A stretch of 64,000 nucleotides of DNA from Alviniconcha marisindica (Eukaryota > Mollusca > Gastropoda > Provannidae). The translations under genes were made by a program, and so were the position numbers. Below the pieces are notes generated by a model. The model searched no databases. It was given only the letters and a program-made list of their open reading frames with translations, and was not told where the DNA came from. The stretch is taken from positions 1,465,001 to 1,529,000 of the forward strand of contig JABMCL010002055.1 in NCBI GenBank assembly GCA_018857735.1. Reading direction: 5' to 3'. The stretch's first letter is position 1; each line of letters opens with the position of its first letter. Shown here piece after piece: positions 45,401 to 56,639 of this stretch.

Positions 45401-47777
45401 AACATTGAATGGGGTGAATCAGCTTGAAAGGGTTCATTTTTGTCAATTTGAACCCATCTTGTCAACAGTTGTTGGTGTGTTGTTTTTTAAATAATGTGTA
45501 GGGGTTTTAGTTGTTTTTAGCAATGGTAACTGTACCATGCAGAAATCATACTTTTTCAATTGACTGTTCAACAGACCTTTGACCAGAAGAAAAGGCTGGT
45601 GGGAGGGGGGGGACATTTTCAAAATATTGTTTGGAAGAAGTCATTTGTCATTTAATTAATCTTACATTTTCTTATAATCTGTTCAGACTGTGGCATGCTA
45701 CTTCAAATTAAAAATGACACACTCCTTACTTTTGCATGTAATGCATCATTTATATATATATATATATTTTATGTAACACCAGAAGTTCATCAGTGTCATT
45801 CTAAAATACATGGACTATGAACCAGTTTTTGCCCACACAAACTGAAACTGAAAGGTGCCCCCCCCCCCCCCCCCCCCACACACACACATCAACAAAGCAG
45901 CAGTGAGCACTTACACTGGTTCGTAGCCCTAATGTATCAAGCAGCCATGTGGCCACAAGCCCCAAAGGAATGGTGGCCACGACATACACCATGGAAAGCC
46001 AGTTCACCTGACCCCCGCTTATGCCATAGTATGCTGTGGTATAGTTGGTGATGGGTGAAAAACAGATCCATATCTGAAAAGCAAAACATCAACAACAAAA
46101 CTTTACAAAAACAAGGATGAGGATGTAACTCTGGTGGAGTTTATGTTATATGTACCTTTTGTTTACATGCATGACAGGTGAGAGTTACTCTACCAAACTC
46201 TGACATAGACTACAGGATCATTAACGTGTACATGTATGTGATCTTTTCGCATGAATATATATATATAAAATTATATATATTCACACAGGAGACCCTGGAC
46301 TATTGGGTGGTTCAGGCAGGGTTGTTAACTCCCTTGACTTTTGCCTGGCATCGCTTCAGTCCCTTGGCTGTTTTTATTTCCGGTGCGTACTTTCTTCAAA
46401 ATGGAAGGGGGTGACAGTGAATTTGCAAATTTTACACTGCCAACTTTAAAGGCAGTTTTGGAGGCCCATAGTCAGAATGTGTCTGGCAACAAGCAATAAC
46501 CTGTTGCTCATGCTAGAGGATGCCCCAAACCACATTTTTTCCACTAACTCACGATCTTCTGGTCAGCAAAAAAACAACACAAAGACACTTTTTGTCCACC
46601 CTCCATCCCCTTTCCCTGGTAATTTTTGCAACTGCAACAGTGGTGGCATTTGTACTGCTTCACAATTCTTGGTTGAACTTCCATTGTTATACACAGCGTG
46701 AAGCAACGCCTACTCAGAAATCGGCCCAGAAGTGACGCTGCGACCTCTTGCACGAAAGATTACAAAGGGCATTCACTCATGCAAACCAGCTTCACTGAAC
46801 CGCCCAATACTATACTACAGTCTCACTCAAGGGGTTTTGGAGTCTACACAAAATTAATTTTTCACTACAGAAAAATCTCAGGGTGGGCACAAAGCCCGTC
46901 TATTTGGTGACCATACTCAATCATGCTCATAGCTGTCAACCCCTTTTGGGAGTAAACCTTAGGCCAGAGTTTGTGAACCTGTATTTCCCTTATGCAGGCC
47001 TTTTTGTTTTTTCGCTGGGGGCAGCAGCATTTTGAATTCCACCTGGCACGTGTGGCAGTGTAAGGAAGAAGCAATGTGCAAAATTCACAAGCATGACTTC
47101 AAATCTCACTTCCAAAAAGATTTCTTAGCCTATTGCACTAGGCCAGTTAGTGTGCATTTGGCGATGGCGTGTGTCAGCTGCTCATTTGACAGTTTTTCAA
47201 TCTATTTTCTCAGTTAAAACAACAGCAAAATCTCGTGAAAATTATGCTTTCCTGTGTCCATTTTCCAATATGGCCATATCCACCAAAAATAATGAAAAAA
47301 AGAAAGTATTTTATACTGGTAAACTGTATGGGTTGACAGGTATGCACGCTCAACTTTGGCTTCTGCGAGCTCTGCACCGTTGACTCTCAATTTCCACTTG
47401 TAACTTACTTCGTACCTATTGTTTGAGTGTTGACGCTCTGCTCGGCGATGCAAACTGAAAAATACGCCGACTTGAACTTAACGTTTTTTTACCCTTGGAT
47501 AAACATAAAAGCTAACAACAACAACACCCCTGTGGTGCCCCGAAAACCTTCTGCTGACATCTTAAAATGACAATCAAATAGTGCAAGAATAATGCTCGTC
47601 TCTTCCCCTTCTCACCATGGAGTTAGCTACATTGATGACGCAGACGACGAAGACGACAAACCATCGCCTTGTGTACAACGTGTATTCTTTCTGCGACCAT
47701 GGTTGGTAATGGCTTGTACTGCTGTATAATATTGCAGTGCTGTCCGTGGTCTCGGAGACGCCAGGTTCCGTCGCCAT
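37034..47777 (-). CDS. SLC49A3: SLC49A3 (MFSD7) major facilitator transporter, 10 coding exons
   Basis: Coding exons from 5' to 3': 47777-47616, 46073-45915, 44940-44724, 43978-43902, 43376-43242, 42939-42823, 41935-41783, 39575-39418, 38100-37952, 37188-37034. All junctions are GT-AG and the phases join to 493 aa ending in TGA. Diagnostic blocks: YTRRWFVVFVVCVINVANSM (TM1), VNWLSMVYVVATIPLGLVAT then WLLDTLGLRTS (exon 2; TM2-TM3 loop), KLSALWFPDTQRALANTLAS (exon 3), MEMAVEITYPVAEATSSGLL (exon 8) and GFHPVYRRLLAE near the C terminus. These match SLC49A3 better than the FLVCR1/2 or SLC49A4 branches of the family. Twelve membrane helices are expected. Exon 9 encodes a predicted extracellular loop with an NGT glycosylation site. 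SLC49A3 is an orphan transporter; its substrate is not known to me. The exon 7 donor (AGAG|GTATTG) is the least certain junction, but it keeps the frame. No break was found in the reconstructed frame. Confidence 0.93.
37829..37900. repeat. (TG)n microsatellite in SLC49A3 intron 9
   Basis: About 70 bp of TG repeats with one break, starting about 50 bp past the exon 9 donor on the transcript side. It reads (CA)n in the transcript. Confidence 0.95.
38322..38432. repeat. (GT)n microsatellite in SLC49A3 intron 8
   Basis: About 110 bp of nearly pure GT repeats, read as (CA)n in the transcript, roughly 220 nt upstream of exon 9. Intronic CA repeats are known hnRNP L binding sites in other animals. 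Confidence 0.95.
38937..38987 (+). repeat. 51-bp exact repeat, copy 1 (SLC49A3 intron 8)
   Basis: TGTTATAAGTAGGACAGGGA through AGCCACCCAA is identical over 51 bp to 40695-40745. The two copies lie on either side of SLC49A3 exon 8 in direct orientation. Confidence 0.95.
39613..40315. repeat. 40-bp minisatellite upstream of SLC49A3 exon 8
   Basis: Units read TTATTCTTCACATCAGTCAG, TCAGTCAGCCCATTTATTAC on the plus strand. They are regular near exon 8 (39613-39870) and increasingly broken towards 40315. In the transcript each unit reads GGGCTGACTGACTGACTGAT, a run of branch-point-like CTGAC/CTGAT motifs. The array starts about 38 nt upstream of the exon 8 acceptor, where a branch point is expected. 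Confidence 0.9.
40695..40745 (+). repeat. 51-bp exact repeat, copy 2 (SLC49A3 intron 7)
   Basis: Identical to 38937-38987. It is next to AGTAAGTAAGTAAATTGGTG, a motif echoed near 13695, so it probably belongs to a dispersed element. Confidence 0.95.
40840..40975 (-). mobile_element. tRNA-derived SINE fragment in SLC49A3 intron 7
   Basis: On the minus strand from about 40973: an A-box-like TAGCATAGTGGTTAGCAC and a B-box-like GGTTCAAAGC, about 40 nt apart. It then runs into a stretch with TTCAAGGTCAAAGTCAC. The body is short and has no second full copy here. Confidence 0.6.
42389..42433. repeat. (TA)n microsatellite in SLC49A3 intron 6
   Basis: About 17 TA repeats plus an A/T-rich end. Confidence 0.9.
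45858..45877. repeat. Poly(C) tract, poly(G) in the SLC49A3 transcript
   Basis: Twenty C on the plus strand. In the transcript it is a G20 run that begins 37 nt into intron 2, close to the exon 2 donor. Intronic G runs near donors often enhance splicing and can form G-quadruplexes. Confidence 0.9.
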
Positions 47778-47790
47778 CTTGTCTGTTTGA

Positions 47791-47828
47791 TCATGTGACT
47801 CATAGGCCTAATAACGATGTCACGTGAC
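47791..47828. promoter_or_regulatory. Two E-boxes upstream of SLC49A3, one a CLEAR-type palindrome
   Basis: GTCACGTGAC at 47819-47828 is an exact copy of the palindromic CLEAR/E-box consensus (TFEB, TFE3, MITF, USF). TCATGTGAC at 47791-47799 is a second E-box of the M-box type. Both lie within 52 bp upstream of the start codon. The start codon itself sits in AAGATGGCGAC, a YY1-type motif. Factor binding is inferred. Confidence 0.6.
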
Positions 47829-47867
47829 TATTCAGCATTCCCCGAGAGCACAGTTGGACACAAACGT

Positions 47868-47962
47868 TGAGTTGAGTGTTGCTTTAAGTCCACAGAAACC
47901 GTATGCTTTTTAGGGACGGGAGCCCAGGACGCCCACCTCAACTTTCACACAGCTCCTGAGCT
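47868..47962 (+). mobile_element. SINE copy, family C
   Basis: Reads GTTGCTTTAAGTCCACAGAA, a TTAGGGACGGGAGCCCAGGA block, and TTTCACACAGCTCCTGAGCT. Same module order as the copies at 50553, 62274, 62676 and 63428. Confidence 0.8.
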
Positions 47963-48569
47963 CTTGAAGGATACAAACACATAACAAAATCATTAAATTA
48001 AGTTGAAGCATGCTTTTAAAAGTAAATAGCTCGCCCTCGTCTGACCTACGAGATTGACTGGGTTTGAGCAATAATACGAGTGTGTTATTAGCAAAGCTGA
48101 GTTGAGTCCAAGTTGCATTACACTGTCAGAGTTCGCTGGATCATGAAAACACCAAAATAGCCCAGCATGCACTAAAAGTGGCATACTGTTGGAGATACTG
48201 AGTTTTCATACTGCTGGACTGACATTATGACACTAAAAGCAACAACAACAAAAAACGGAAAGAAGCTTAAGCCTATGAGACGTAAACTCGTACACTACAC
48301 ACACATACGCGCGCGCGCGCACACACACACTATACAACAACAACAAAACATGAAAGAAAAAACATCCTGGGAAGTGAATTTGGCGTTTTCATTCTCTTTA
48401 CTCATTCTTGTTATGGTCTCTGTGGACATAAAGCAACATTGAACAGAATGCGAGCATACGGTGAGCTTGACACTTATAATAATAATACCGAGATTATTTA
48501 TGGTGCCCCATCTCCTAAGAGCCCAGAGCACTTACAAAGGTGTAAGGGTATGTGCATTTCATCACACGC

Positions 48570-48762
<193 letters not shown>

Positions 48763-48879
48763 TGTGGCATCCTGCATGAGACTCAAAATCGGGGAAGCAT
48801 TATGAATATTTGTTATCTTCTGCTGTGTTCTAGTTCTACCTGTGGGATGAAACTTGATATGATGCCAGTGAGGCTTAAT

Positions 48880-48935
48880 CAAGTTAATGTCCTCAGCCAG
48901 CTGACGTATTACTAATTAGGGACAAAATTTGCTTT
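48880..48935 (+). mobile_element. SINE tail fragment (module D)
   Basis: TTAATGTCCTCAGCCAGCTG then ACGTATTA..TTAGGGACAAA matches the module at 50465-50545 and 62600-62670. Confidence 0.6.
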
Positions 48936-49966
48936 GAGAAAGCTAGTTCCTTAAGTAATCAGTGATTGCGATAGACATTTTTCAAACCAGTGTGATTGTA
49001 AGTGGTTTGGAGAAACCAGTCATATAATCATAATAACCAATCAGCTGTATGACAATTCATACTAGTACTAGAGGTGTACTAGCAAACACCCAGCTTCCTT
49101 CCCCATCTAGAACACACACACCCACACCGCAACACACACACACACTGCAACACACAGGCACACGCCTGCTTGCACACACACACACACACACACACACAAC
49201 ACACACGAATACTCTCATTGTGCTGTGGGTTTTTGTTTGTGTGCGTGTGTTTTGAGAAGCGGTCAAGCAAATAACAGCCAGTATGTCTGCCTGATCGCTG
49301 AGGCTGCTTTTTGTAGTTGTTTTTTCTTTCTTTTTTGTTTTGTTTGTTTGTTTTGGTGGGTATGTGCTGATCTTTTTGTTAGTTATTCATCATGCAAATG
49401 ATCACATACCACTCCTGAACACGGCACAAAATCAGTGATCTTTAAACACTAAAAAAAAATAATCCTATGTGAGTCAGATCCATCAAAAAATTAAAAAAAG
49501 CTGTGGGCCAAATGGCAAAAATATTATGTGTGTACACAAATCAGTGCAGCCTGAATCCAGCAGCACCTACTACACAGGAAAAGATGCAGACAAAATAACA
49601 TCATACATCCGATTTCCTTTCTTTCTTTTTTATTCCCTATATACACTGTACAACTGACATGAAATTGTCAACACATCACTAAAAAGAAATCACAAATACA
49701 TGTAACAATAAGTCAATAAAGTACACTAACTGTGTTTCCTCAACATAATTTTTAGGTAGCTCTCATTCAAAAGATCACTTCATTTCTATGAAAGAAAAGT
49801 ATATTCCCTCTTTTGGAAGCTGTCCAGTTGTTCTGTAATCTATGTGTAAAACAGTCCATGTTCAAAGATGGATAATGGTTATGTAGTGGTACAAAACATC
49901 AAGTCACTGAACAGGTTTGTAACACAACTCACGGATCTCAACAACAACAAAGAAGAAGAAGAAGAA

Positions 49967-50128
49967 GAAGAAAAACCTAACATTTTGAGAGACTGAATGG
50001 AAAAACCACAAATGCTAAAAAAACAATTCAAGGAGCATCCTACGAAGAAGAAGAAAAACCTAACATTTTGAGAGATTGAATGGAAAAAAACACAAATATT
50101 AAAAACAATTAAAAGAAATATCCTAGGC
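49967..50128. repeat. Tandem duplication, about 74 bp, two copies
   Basis: GAAAAACCTAACATTTTGAG then AGAxTGAATGGAAAAA and ACACAAATxxTAAAAA occur twice, each preceded by GAAGAAGAAG. Confidence 0.85.
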
Positions 50129-50145
50129 AAACTGTACATGGAAAA

Positions 50146-50459
50146 GTAAACATGGTGCTTAACGTCCACAGAAACTGTAAGGCTTATTAGGGATGGGAAG
50201 AAGGTGGAAGGTGGTATGGAGGTGGGGGGAGAGGGAGATCATATACCTATTGCTACACTGTCACCACCAGAATGACTTCTGCATTAAGGTGGGCAGCGAT
50301 GAGAGCCATTTGAATGTTTCATAATTGTGAGGGAAAAAGTCACAAGACAGTGTCCACAGACCACAACTTTTGAAGAGAATGGAGAGCCGAAGCGGATTGG
50401 AACCGAGGTCCCTCTGCTAACCAGCCTAATGCCTTACTGCTAGGCCAAGCCGGCTCACT
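50146..50459 (-). mobile_element. tRNA-derived SINE, family B, near full length
   Basis: The second near-complete copy of the element at 2155-2478. It has the minus-strand head GAGCCGGCTTGGCCTAGCAG, a B box GGTTCCAATCC, the CACCAGAATGACTTCTGCAT block and the tail ending in the AACGTCCACAGAAAC complement. Confidence 0.85.
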
Positions 50460-50464
50460 CATGG

Positions 50465-50642
50465 AAAAGATGATGATGAAGTGATGCTTAATGTCCTCAG
50501 ATGTCAGTTGACATATTAGGGACAAGCTGAGACCAATGCCAAAGCATGGTTCAATATAGCTTTACGTCCACGGAAACCAGAAGGTTCGTTAGGATGGACA
50601 GCCCAGGACGGCCACCTCGACTCTCACACAGCTCCTGAACTA
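50465..50642 (+). mobile_element. Composite SINE: module D followed by family C
   Basis: GATGCTTAATGTCCTCAGAT, GTTGACATATTAGGGACAAG, then GCTTTACGTCCACGGAAACC, GCCCAGGACGGCCACCTCGA and CAGCTCCTGAACT. The same D-then-C order occurs at 62600-62772, so this may be one longer element. Confidence 0.75.
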
Positions 50643-50879
50643 TGTCACATGGAAAAGAATGTGTAGTTCTCTTTTATACCAATCCTTGCAGTGGATGTGC
50701 ATGCAAACAACCATCAGATGCCTAACTGGCAAGTGTCAAATTGCCCAGGTGGAAAGAGTGTGAGAAAAGTTGACCAAGCCTTGTGAAAAGCTAACATCTT
50801 CCCCTCAAGGACACCACTCTACCCTCTTGCCTCCTGAACTTTTATTTAAAATGAGAGTATCCCTTTGTGTTACAATACT

Positions 50880-52926
50880 GGATCCAAACTATGGCCTTGT
50901 TTTCCCTTCAGATCATGGGCTTTGGCTCTGTTCTGTTACATCAATATTGTTTCATGCGAGATTAATCTCCTATCAAAGATCACATCTCCTAGTCATGCTG
51001 ACATGAGAGAAAAAAAGATCAAAATAGCAGGAAAATATTCTTATATTTCCGTGCAGACTGGCCGAATCTGCAGAAAGAACTAGAGAGCCTCTCTGACAAC
51101 ATAACCTCCATGTCAAAGAACAGCAAGGATGTACAAGAGTTGTGCAACAAGTTCAAATGCACTCTTCATCCACTTCATCCCATCCAGGCAAAGCAGAAAA
51201 AAAACATAACCTACCCTGGATTGACAGATCCACTCGGAAATTACTCAGGAGGAAGAAGCGACTTCACACCAGAGCAAAGAGGCACCAAAACTGGAACAAC
51301 CATAGAAACTTCTAAAAAGAATGCCAACGCCAACTCTGTAAAGCAGAGTGGGCATATCTCAACAAAACCATCCAAGGACTAGCATCTAACAATTCTAAAC
51401 CATTCTGGTCATATGCCAAGAAAACTTAGGGGTCTCACCACTGAAAGAGGGCAGTTCCCTGATGCCAGACAGCAAAACAAAGGCAAGACTCCTCATTGAA
51501 CAATTCAAGTCAGTGTTTACACCTAGTGACAACTCCCCACCCCCAGAACTGAATGGCAAACCATATGACAGCATCACTGAGATCATTGTGGAATCACAAA
51601 ACTACTCAAAAACCGTGACCCCTCCAAAGCGTGTGGCCCCGATGACATACCCACTGTAGTATTAAAATCCTGTGCAGACAGCGTAGCCCCTGCCATAACA
51701 GCCATCTTCCAAAGATCCATCAGTACCGGAACCCTACCCACTGACTGGCTGAGACACAACTATTAACAACTACTCATGACCTTCTGACATCCTTTGACGC
51801 TGGGAAGCAAGTCAACATAGCTATCCTTGACTTTAGTAAGGCCTTCAACAAGGTGCCACACAAGAACCTCCTTCACAAGCTTGACCACTACAGTGTCAGG
51901 GGGCCACTATACACCTGGCTCACAACCTTCCTCACCCACCAGAGTATGAAGGTTGTGTTGACGAGGTCCCTGTGGAGTCTGGAGTTCCTCAGGGCACCGT
52001 CCACAGTCCAATTCTCTTTTCTGTCACATCAATGACCTTCCTTCCTGTGTGACATCCCAGGTCCGGCTCTTTGCCAATGATTGTCTTGTCTACAGAGAAA
52101 TCAATAAGTTCCATGACCACATAACCTTCCAAAATGACCCAAAGCAGCTTGAAGCCTGGGCCCAAAAATGGGGAATGGAATTCAATGCAAAGAAATGCCA
52201 CATTCTGAGCATTAGAAACAAAACCCAGTTTTTCTACAGCCTCAACAATGAAATCCTAAAACATGTACCCAATAACCCTTCTCTTGGCATCCAGTTCTTG
52301 TCAGACCTCAAGTGGCACACACACATCAACAACATCACCAAAAGAGCCAATTCCACTCTTGGTTTCCTTAGAAGGAACTTCAGCAACTGCCCCCAGGACT
52401 GCAGTCGTACAGCCTACCTATCCCTAGTCAGATCCACCCTTGAGTATGAATCCATCATATGGGACCCCCACAACCAGGCAGACATCAACCCACATGAACG
52501 GATCCAATGCCAGGCTGCACACTTCATTGTGAATGACTACTGCTCTAGGGAACCAGGCTGTATCACCAATATGCTCCATAAACGAGACCTCCCCACCCTA
52601 CACAACCAATGTAAATTACAATGCCTCTCTTTCTTTTATAAGTGGTTGACGGGCTGGTACAGGCCATGCCAGTTAAACAGTTCTTAAAACCCCTTCCAGC
52701 AAACAAAAGACAAATTAGGCCAACAAAAGTATAGGACTTCACAGCAAAGAACAGTATAGACAGACAAGCAACACTAAACTCCAGACCCTTCTTAGTTCCT
52801 CACTCAAATACTGAACAGCACAAGAACTCTTTTTTTGTCCACACCACCACCAATTGGAACCACCTCAGTGACGACCAAGTGAAGGCCCCCACACTTGAGG
52901 ACTTCAAGCAATGGATCACCACCTAA
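50880..52926 (+). pseudogene. Decayed non-LTR retrotransposon (Jockey/CR1-like LINE)
   Basis: Pieces of one LINE ORF2 lie in order on the plus strand with frame shifts and stops. They are a PSDHG remnant of the endonuclease end (near 50920), a PWIDRSTRKLLRRKKRL linker (51215-51270), a DPSKACGPDDIPT reverse-transcriptase start (about 51620), DFSKAF (motif A, near 51830), GVPQGT..SPILF (motif B, near 51985) and FANDC (motif C, near 52075). A 212-codon thumb region follows (52049-52687) and a C-terminal NSFFVHTTTNWNHLS block ends at TAA 52924-52926. The catalytic Y/FADD is changed to FAND, and the ORF is broken in several places, so it is inactive. The clade call rests on motif style only. Confidence 0.88.
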
Positions 52927-55900
52927 AGCGCCACTGATTTGCACGTGCACACTCCCCTCCCACTGCATTTATACCTAAAGTTAGGGCCAGCAACGTATCA
53001 CATCAAGATCAAGAAATAACTCTGTTATACACAATATCTTACAGGGGGTGTTTTTTTGGTGTTGTTTGCTTTGTTTCTTGTTGAAAATACCAAACAGTAC
53101 ATTTCACTATCAGAAACAGGTGATGCAAATTTATGAAGTACACAACGAATAAATACTGGCCCAGAATATCAAAAAAACAAAAGAAAAGAAAAAAGAGCAC
53201 ATACTAATGCAAAGCATAGACTGCGGTGTGTGTGTAAATGCAGCAGTAAGCTCCACAGAAGGATCCCACTGAAAATTACAGAACAAAATTAAAAGTCAGC
53301 AGCATACAACTGCTCCAGTAATCATAGTCGGGACTGCTCAACAAACCACTAAAATCTCACCTCAAAGTAAACAGCACACTACAATAGGAAAATTGGAAGC
53401 AATATACAGACACCAGAACAGAGGGAACATGCTACTGAAAATAAACTTGTTCATAGATTACAACAGACAACCAAGGTGTGAGGCTGTACAAGTCTCCGCT
53501 TGCTGTTTTTGGAATACATTTCACCAGTTCTTTCACCTGCACTGAGCACAAAGTGATTCCAGCAACTTTATACCTCACCTGTGCCATTATTACATAAACA
53601 CAAGACTACATGGCAGTGCTACACAATCAATGTTCTCAAATATAAAAATATTCATACTCTTTCAAGGGTAAAAATTATTTTGTTTAATTTAGAAATACAG
53701 GTATCCTTTTCAGTGCATTGTATACAGGGAATTTCCACCAGAAGAAATTCCAGTCACAGGGTCATACATACTTTATATGATCAAATTACACTCACATAGT
53801 TTATACATACTTTGTGTGACCAAATTCCAGGATTTTTCCAAGAAAATTTATTTTGGGAAGGGCCAGAAAGTAACATCTGGCAAAAATAGAAGTTGTATAC
53901 AATGGAATCCACCTGCAGGTATTGTTAGCTGACAGTTTTACCAATGATATTCTATTTCAAGACCTTACATCTATCATGTACTGCTTTGTTTCCCAATTTT
54001 CACACTCTTAAACTTGCAGTTACAGGATTTCAAAGGTAGCACAAAATGGCATGGAACAAATATTTCAATAAGTTTTCAATAACACTAGATTTAAGAATTC
54101 CACAACCCTTTCATATGAAATTCCAGGACCTGTACGAAGCTTTCACACGATTTCCCCCCTAAGAAAGGTGTCTGTAACAGAGTTAAACTACCCTAGCCCA
54201 TTCCTGACCTTAGTTTCTCCAGAATCACAAGGCTTTCCCCTGCAGCCTTTTATTTATTTATTTTGGTAAACCAACCCCAGTCTATTATCTCCCCAAAATC
54301 TGTATCTTCTAGTAAATGCCTGTACCATGTCCCTGTAATAATCAATGTTACAGTGCGCCCCCCCCCCCCCCCCCCCCCCCCAAAGTGGCTGAGTGCATCA
54401 AAACTAAGAGAACAAGAGATACAAGCACAAGGAAAAAGGAAAGTTCAACAACAAAAATCTCTTTGTCATAAGCAGAATGTTGTCTCTGAAATGACTTCAT
54501 AATAAATACTGTGAGTCTGATACAGACCTGTCAAGCGGAAGTAGTTATGCCAATATATATATACCACTGTTGTATATATAATTTGATGTACCCCAAGGCC
54601 AAATATGTGTTTGACAGGTCACAAAGTTTATTTGAACTAATACACAAACAGTACATAAATAAACAGAGTATCATACCACACCCATTCTCAACTACATAAG
54701 CAGTTTAAATACATCCACCAACTACAGTGGAAAAAATACACAAAAATCTAATGGCAGAATACATGTCATATTGAATTATTAAGTTTTGTTGTTGTTTTGT
54801 GTGTGTGAGTGTGTGTATTGTTGTTTTTGTTCTTGTTTTTTTACTCATTTTGTTTTGTTCTAAAGCAATTCTGATTCATTAACAACAGTGTGACTGATTA
54901 TCTGATAATCTCACATATGTTGAAAAAGTACATAAAAAATCTAAATAACAAAACAAAACAAAATCCAAACTAAAACTTTACAAGTTCACAGAAAGTTTCA
55001 TGAACTCATAAACAGATCAGTTTTGAAAGGACAACACCTGGAACTTACAGAACCAACAAACACATACAAATACATAACAAATAGAACGAAAACAATATTT
55101 TAATGTCAATGACCATTGTGACACTTTCAATATTGTATGATTTGAGTCAAAAGATGGATCTTGAATACAATATCATCATGATCAGTGTATGATTTCAGTC
55201 AAAAGATGGATCTTGGAGACAGTCTATGTAGTCATAATGCTATGCACAGCTGTGACAACCTGTGCCAGAATTGCCCTGATATAACCTTCAAGATTGACTG
55301 GGAGTTAAAAACCAATTATTACATATCTATCTGTGCAACACGCATCACAAAACATTTGATCTATAGATGCAAAAAGTACAAAAGGATTTAGTGTTAAACT
55401 GTTGGTGTAAAAATTAAAGCATAAATGAAATGTAACTGGCAAAGATGAGACAAGACATCACAGGGCAGAGTGACCTAGAATGGCATCAGTCAAAAATGTG
55501 ATCTGTTGCCAGCATGGAATATGGCAAGTTAATCACTTGGGACCCTTCTCCAAACCTCTAAACCTTATAACAGACCATGCTGCAGGAACTGAGTTATATC
55601 CAGTGCTTGGTGTGACAGTACTGACATTTTGCTTCTTTGGGGACACATTTATACAATATAACCTGCTGACACATTGATATTCTCGAAAGATTTTGTCCAT
55701 AGTAAATTCAACTTTCAAACATGTGGGAGTGAGAAATGAACAAAAAACAAAACAAACAAAAAAGCTTTATATAAATTATACAGATTATCACACTGTGGTA
55801 CAAATGAAAGTGTTGTTGTTACTGATGTTTTCATGTGAAACTAGTAGATGACCAATTTTCATTCCACACTAAGGTATCTGTGATTATACTTCATAATCCA

Positions 55901-56639
55901 AAAATAGGCACACAGATGAAATAAAAAGATGTACTTTTTAGATCAGTCCGTTTCTAGTAAGTCTGTCAGCTGTTTCAGTATTTCTCTTAAACAATCCCCC
56001 CCCCCCCCCCCCCCGTCACATCTCTTGTCCACTCTAGTTCCCAAGATGCATTAAAAACAAGCAAAACACCTATGTCATCAAAAAAGACCAAACAACAAAG
56101 CAATAAATGTTATTAAGACTGTACGAATAATAATAATACAACTTTATGATACACAAATACAATTTCAACTTTCTGAGCAAATCGACACTTTGCCTTGGAC
56201 ACGGTAATCTATCCACATCTGAAAGATTGAACTATCTGCCTCTGACAAAGAAAAGAAAAACACAACTTAGAATGAAAAACACAACTTAGACTGAAAAGTT
56301 GTTGTTGTTGTTTTTTGTTTAAACTGTACAGCTCAATATACAACAAAAACAAAACAAAATTTGATTATGACCATGGATGGAACTGGAAGTAAAATCAGTT
56401 TCTGCATGACATACATTGCAAATGAAATAGAACTAAATGAATGCTGTAGGCAAAGAGTTTATTCTTTTACTGATAGATCCATGACAACCTGTAGGTGTAA
56501 ACATCATTTCACAAATGTGTGTAGCTGTTTTCAACACCAAACAGCAAATGCCTGCAGCTTTGCTCACTGTGGTAGAGTGTGTGCCAAGACCCACGTTTCA
56601 AATCGCATCCTGATGGCCTGAAGGTGAAGAGAATGTGTT
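52927..56639 (-). other. CHMP3 3' side and intergenic sequence
   Basis: No coding exon is seen. It is AT-rich with C runs at 54358-54381 and 55996-56014. Part is presumably CHMP3 3' UTR. Confidence 0.5.
56458..56463 (-). terminator. CHMP3: Candidate CHMP3 polyadenylation signal
   Basis: AATAAA on the minus strand (plus TTTATT), about 180 nt past the CHMP3 stop codon, with T-rich sequence beyond it. It is the first such hexamer noticed after the stop; it was not verified by transcript data. Confidence 0.4.

Noticed and set aside
37034..47777. Calling the transporter FLVCR1/2 or SLC49A4
   Set aside because: The NWLSMVY, ALWFPDTQRA.AN and HPVYRRLLAE blocks and exon 9-10 content fit SLC49A3 more closely.
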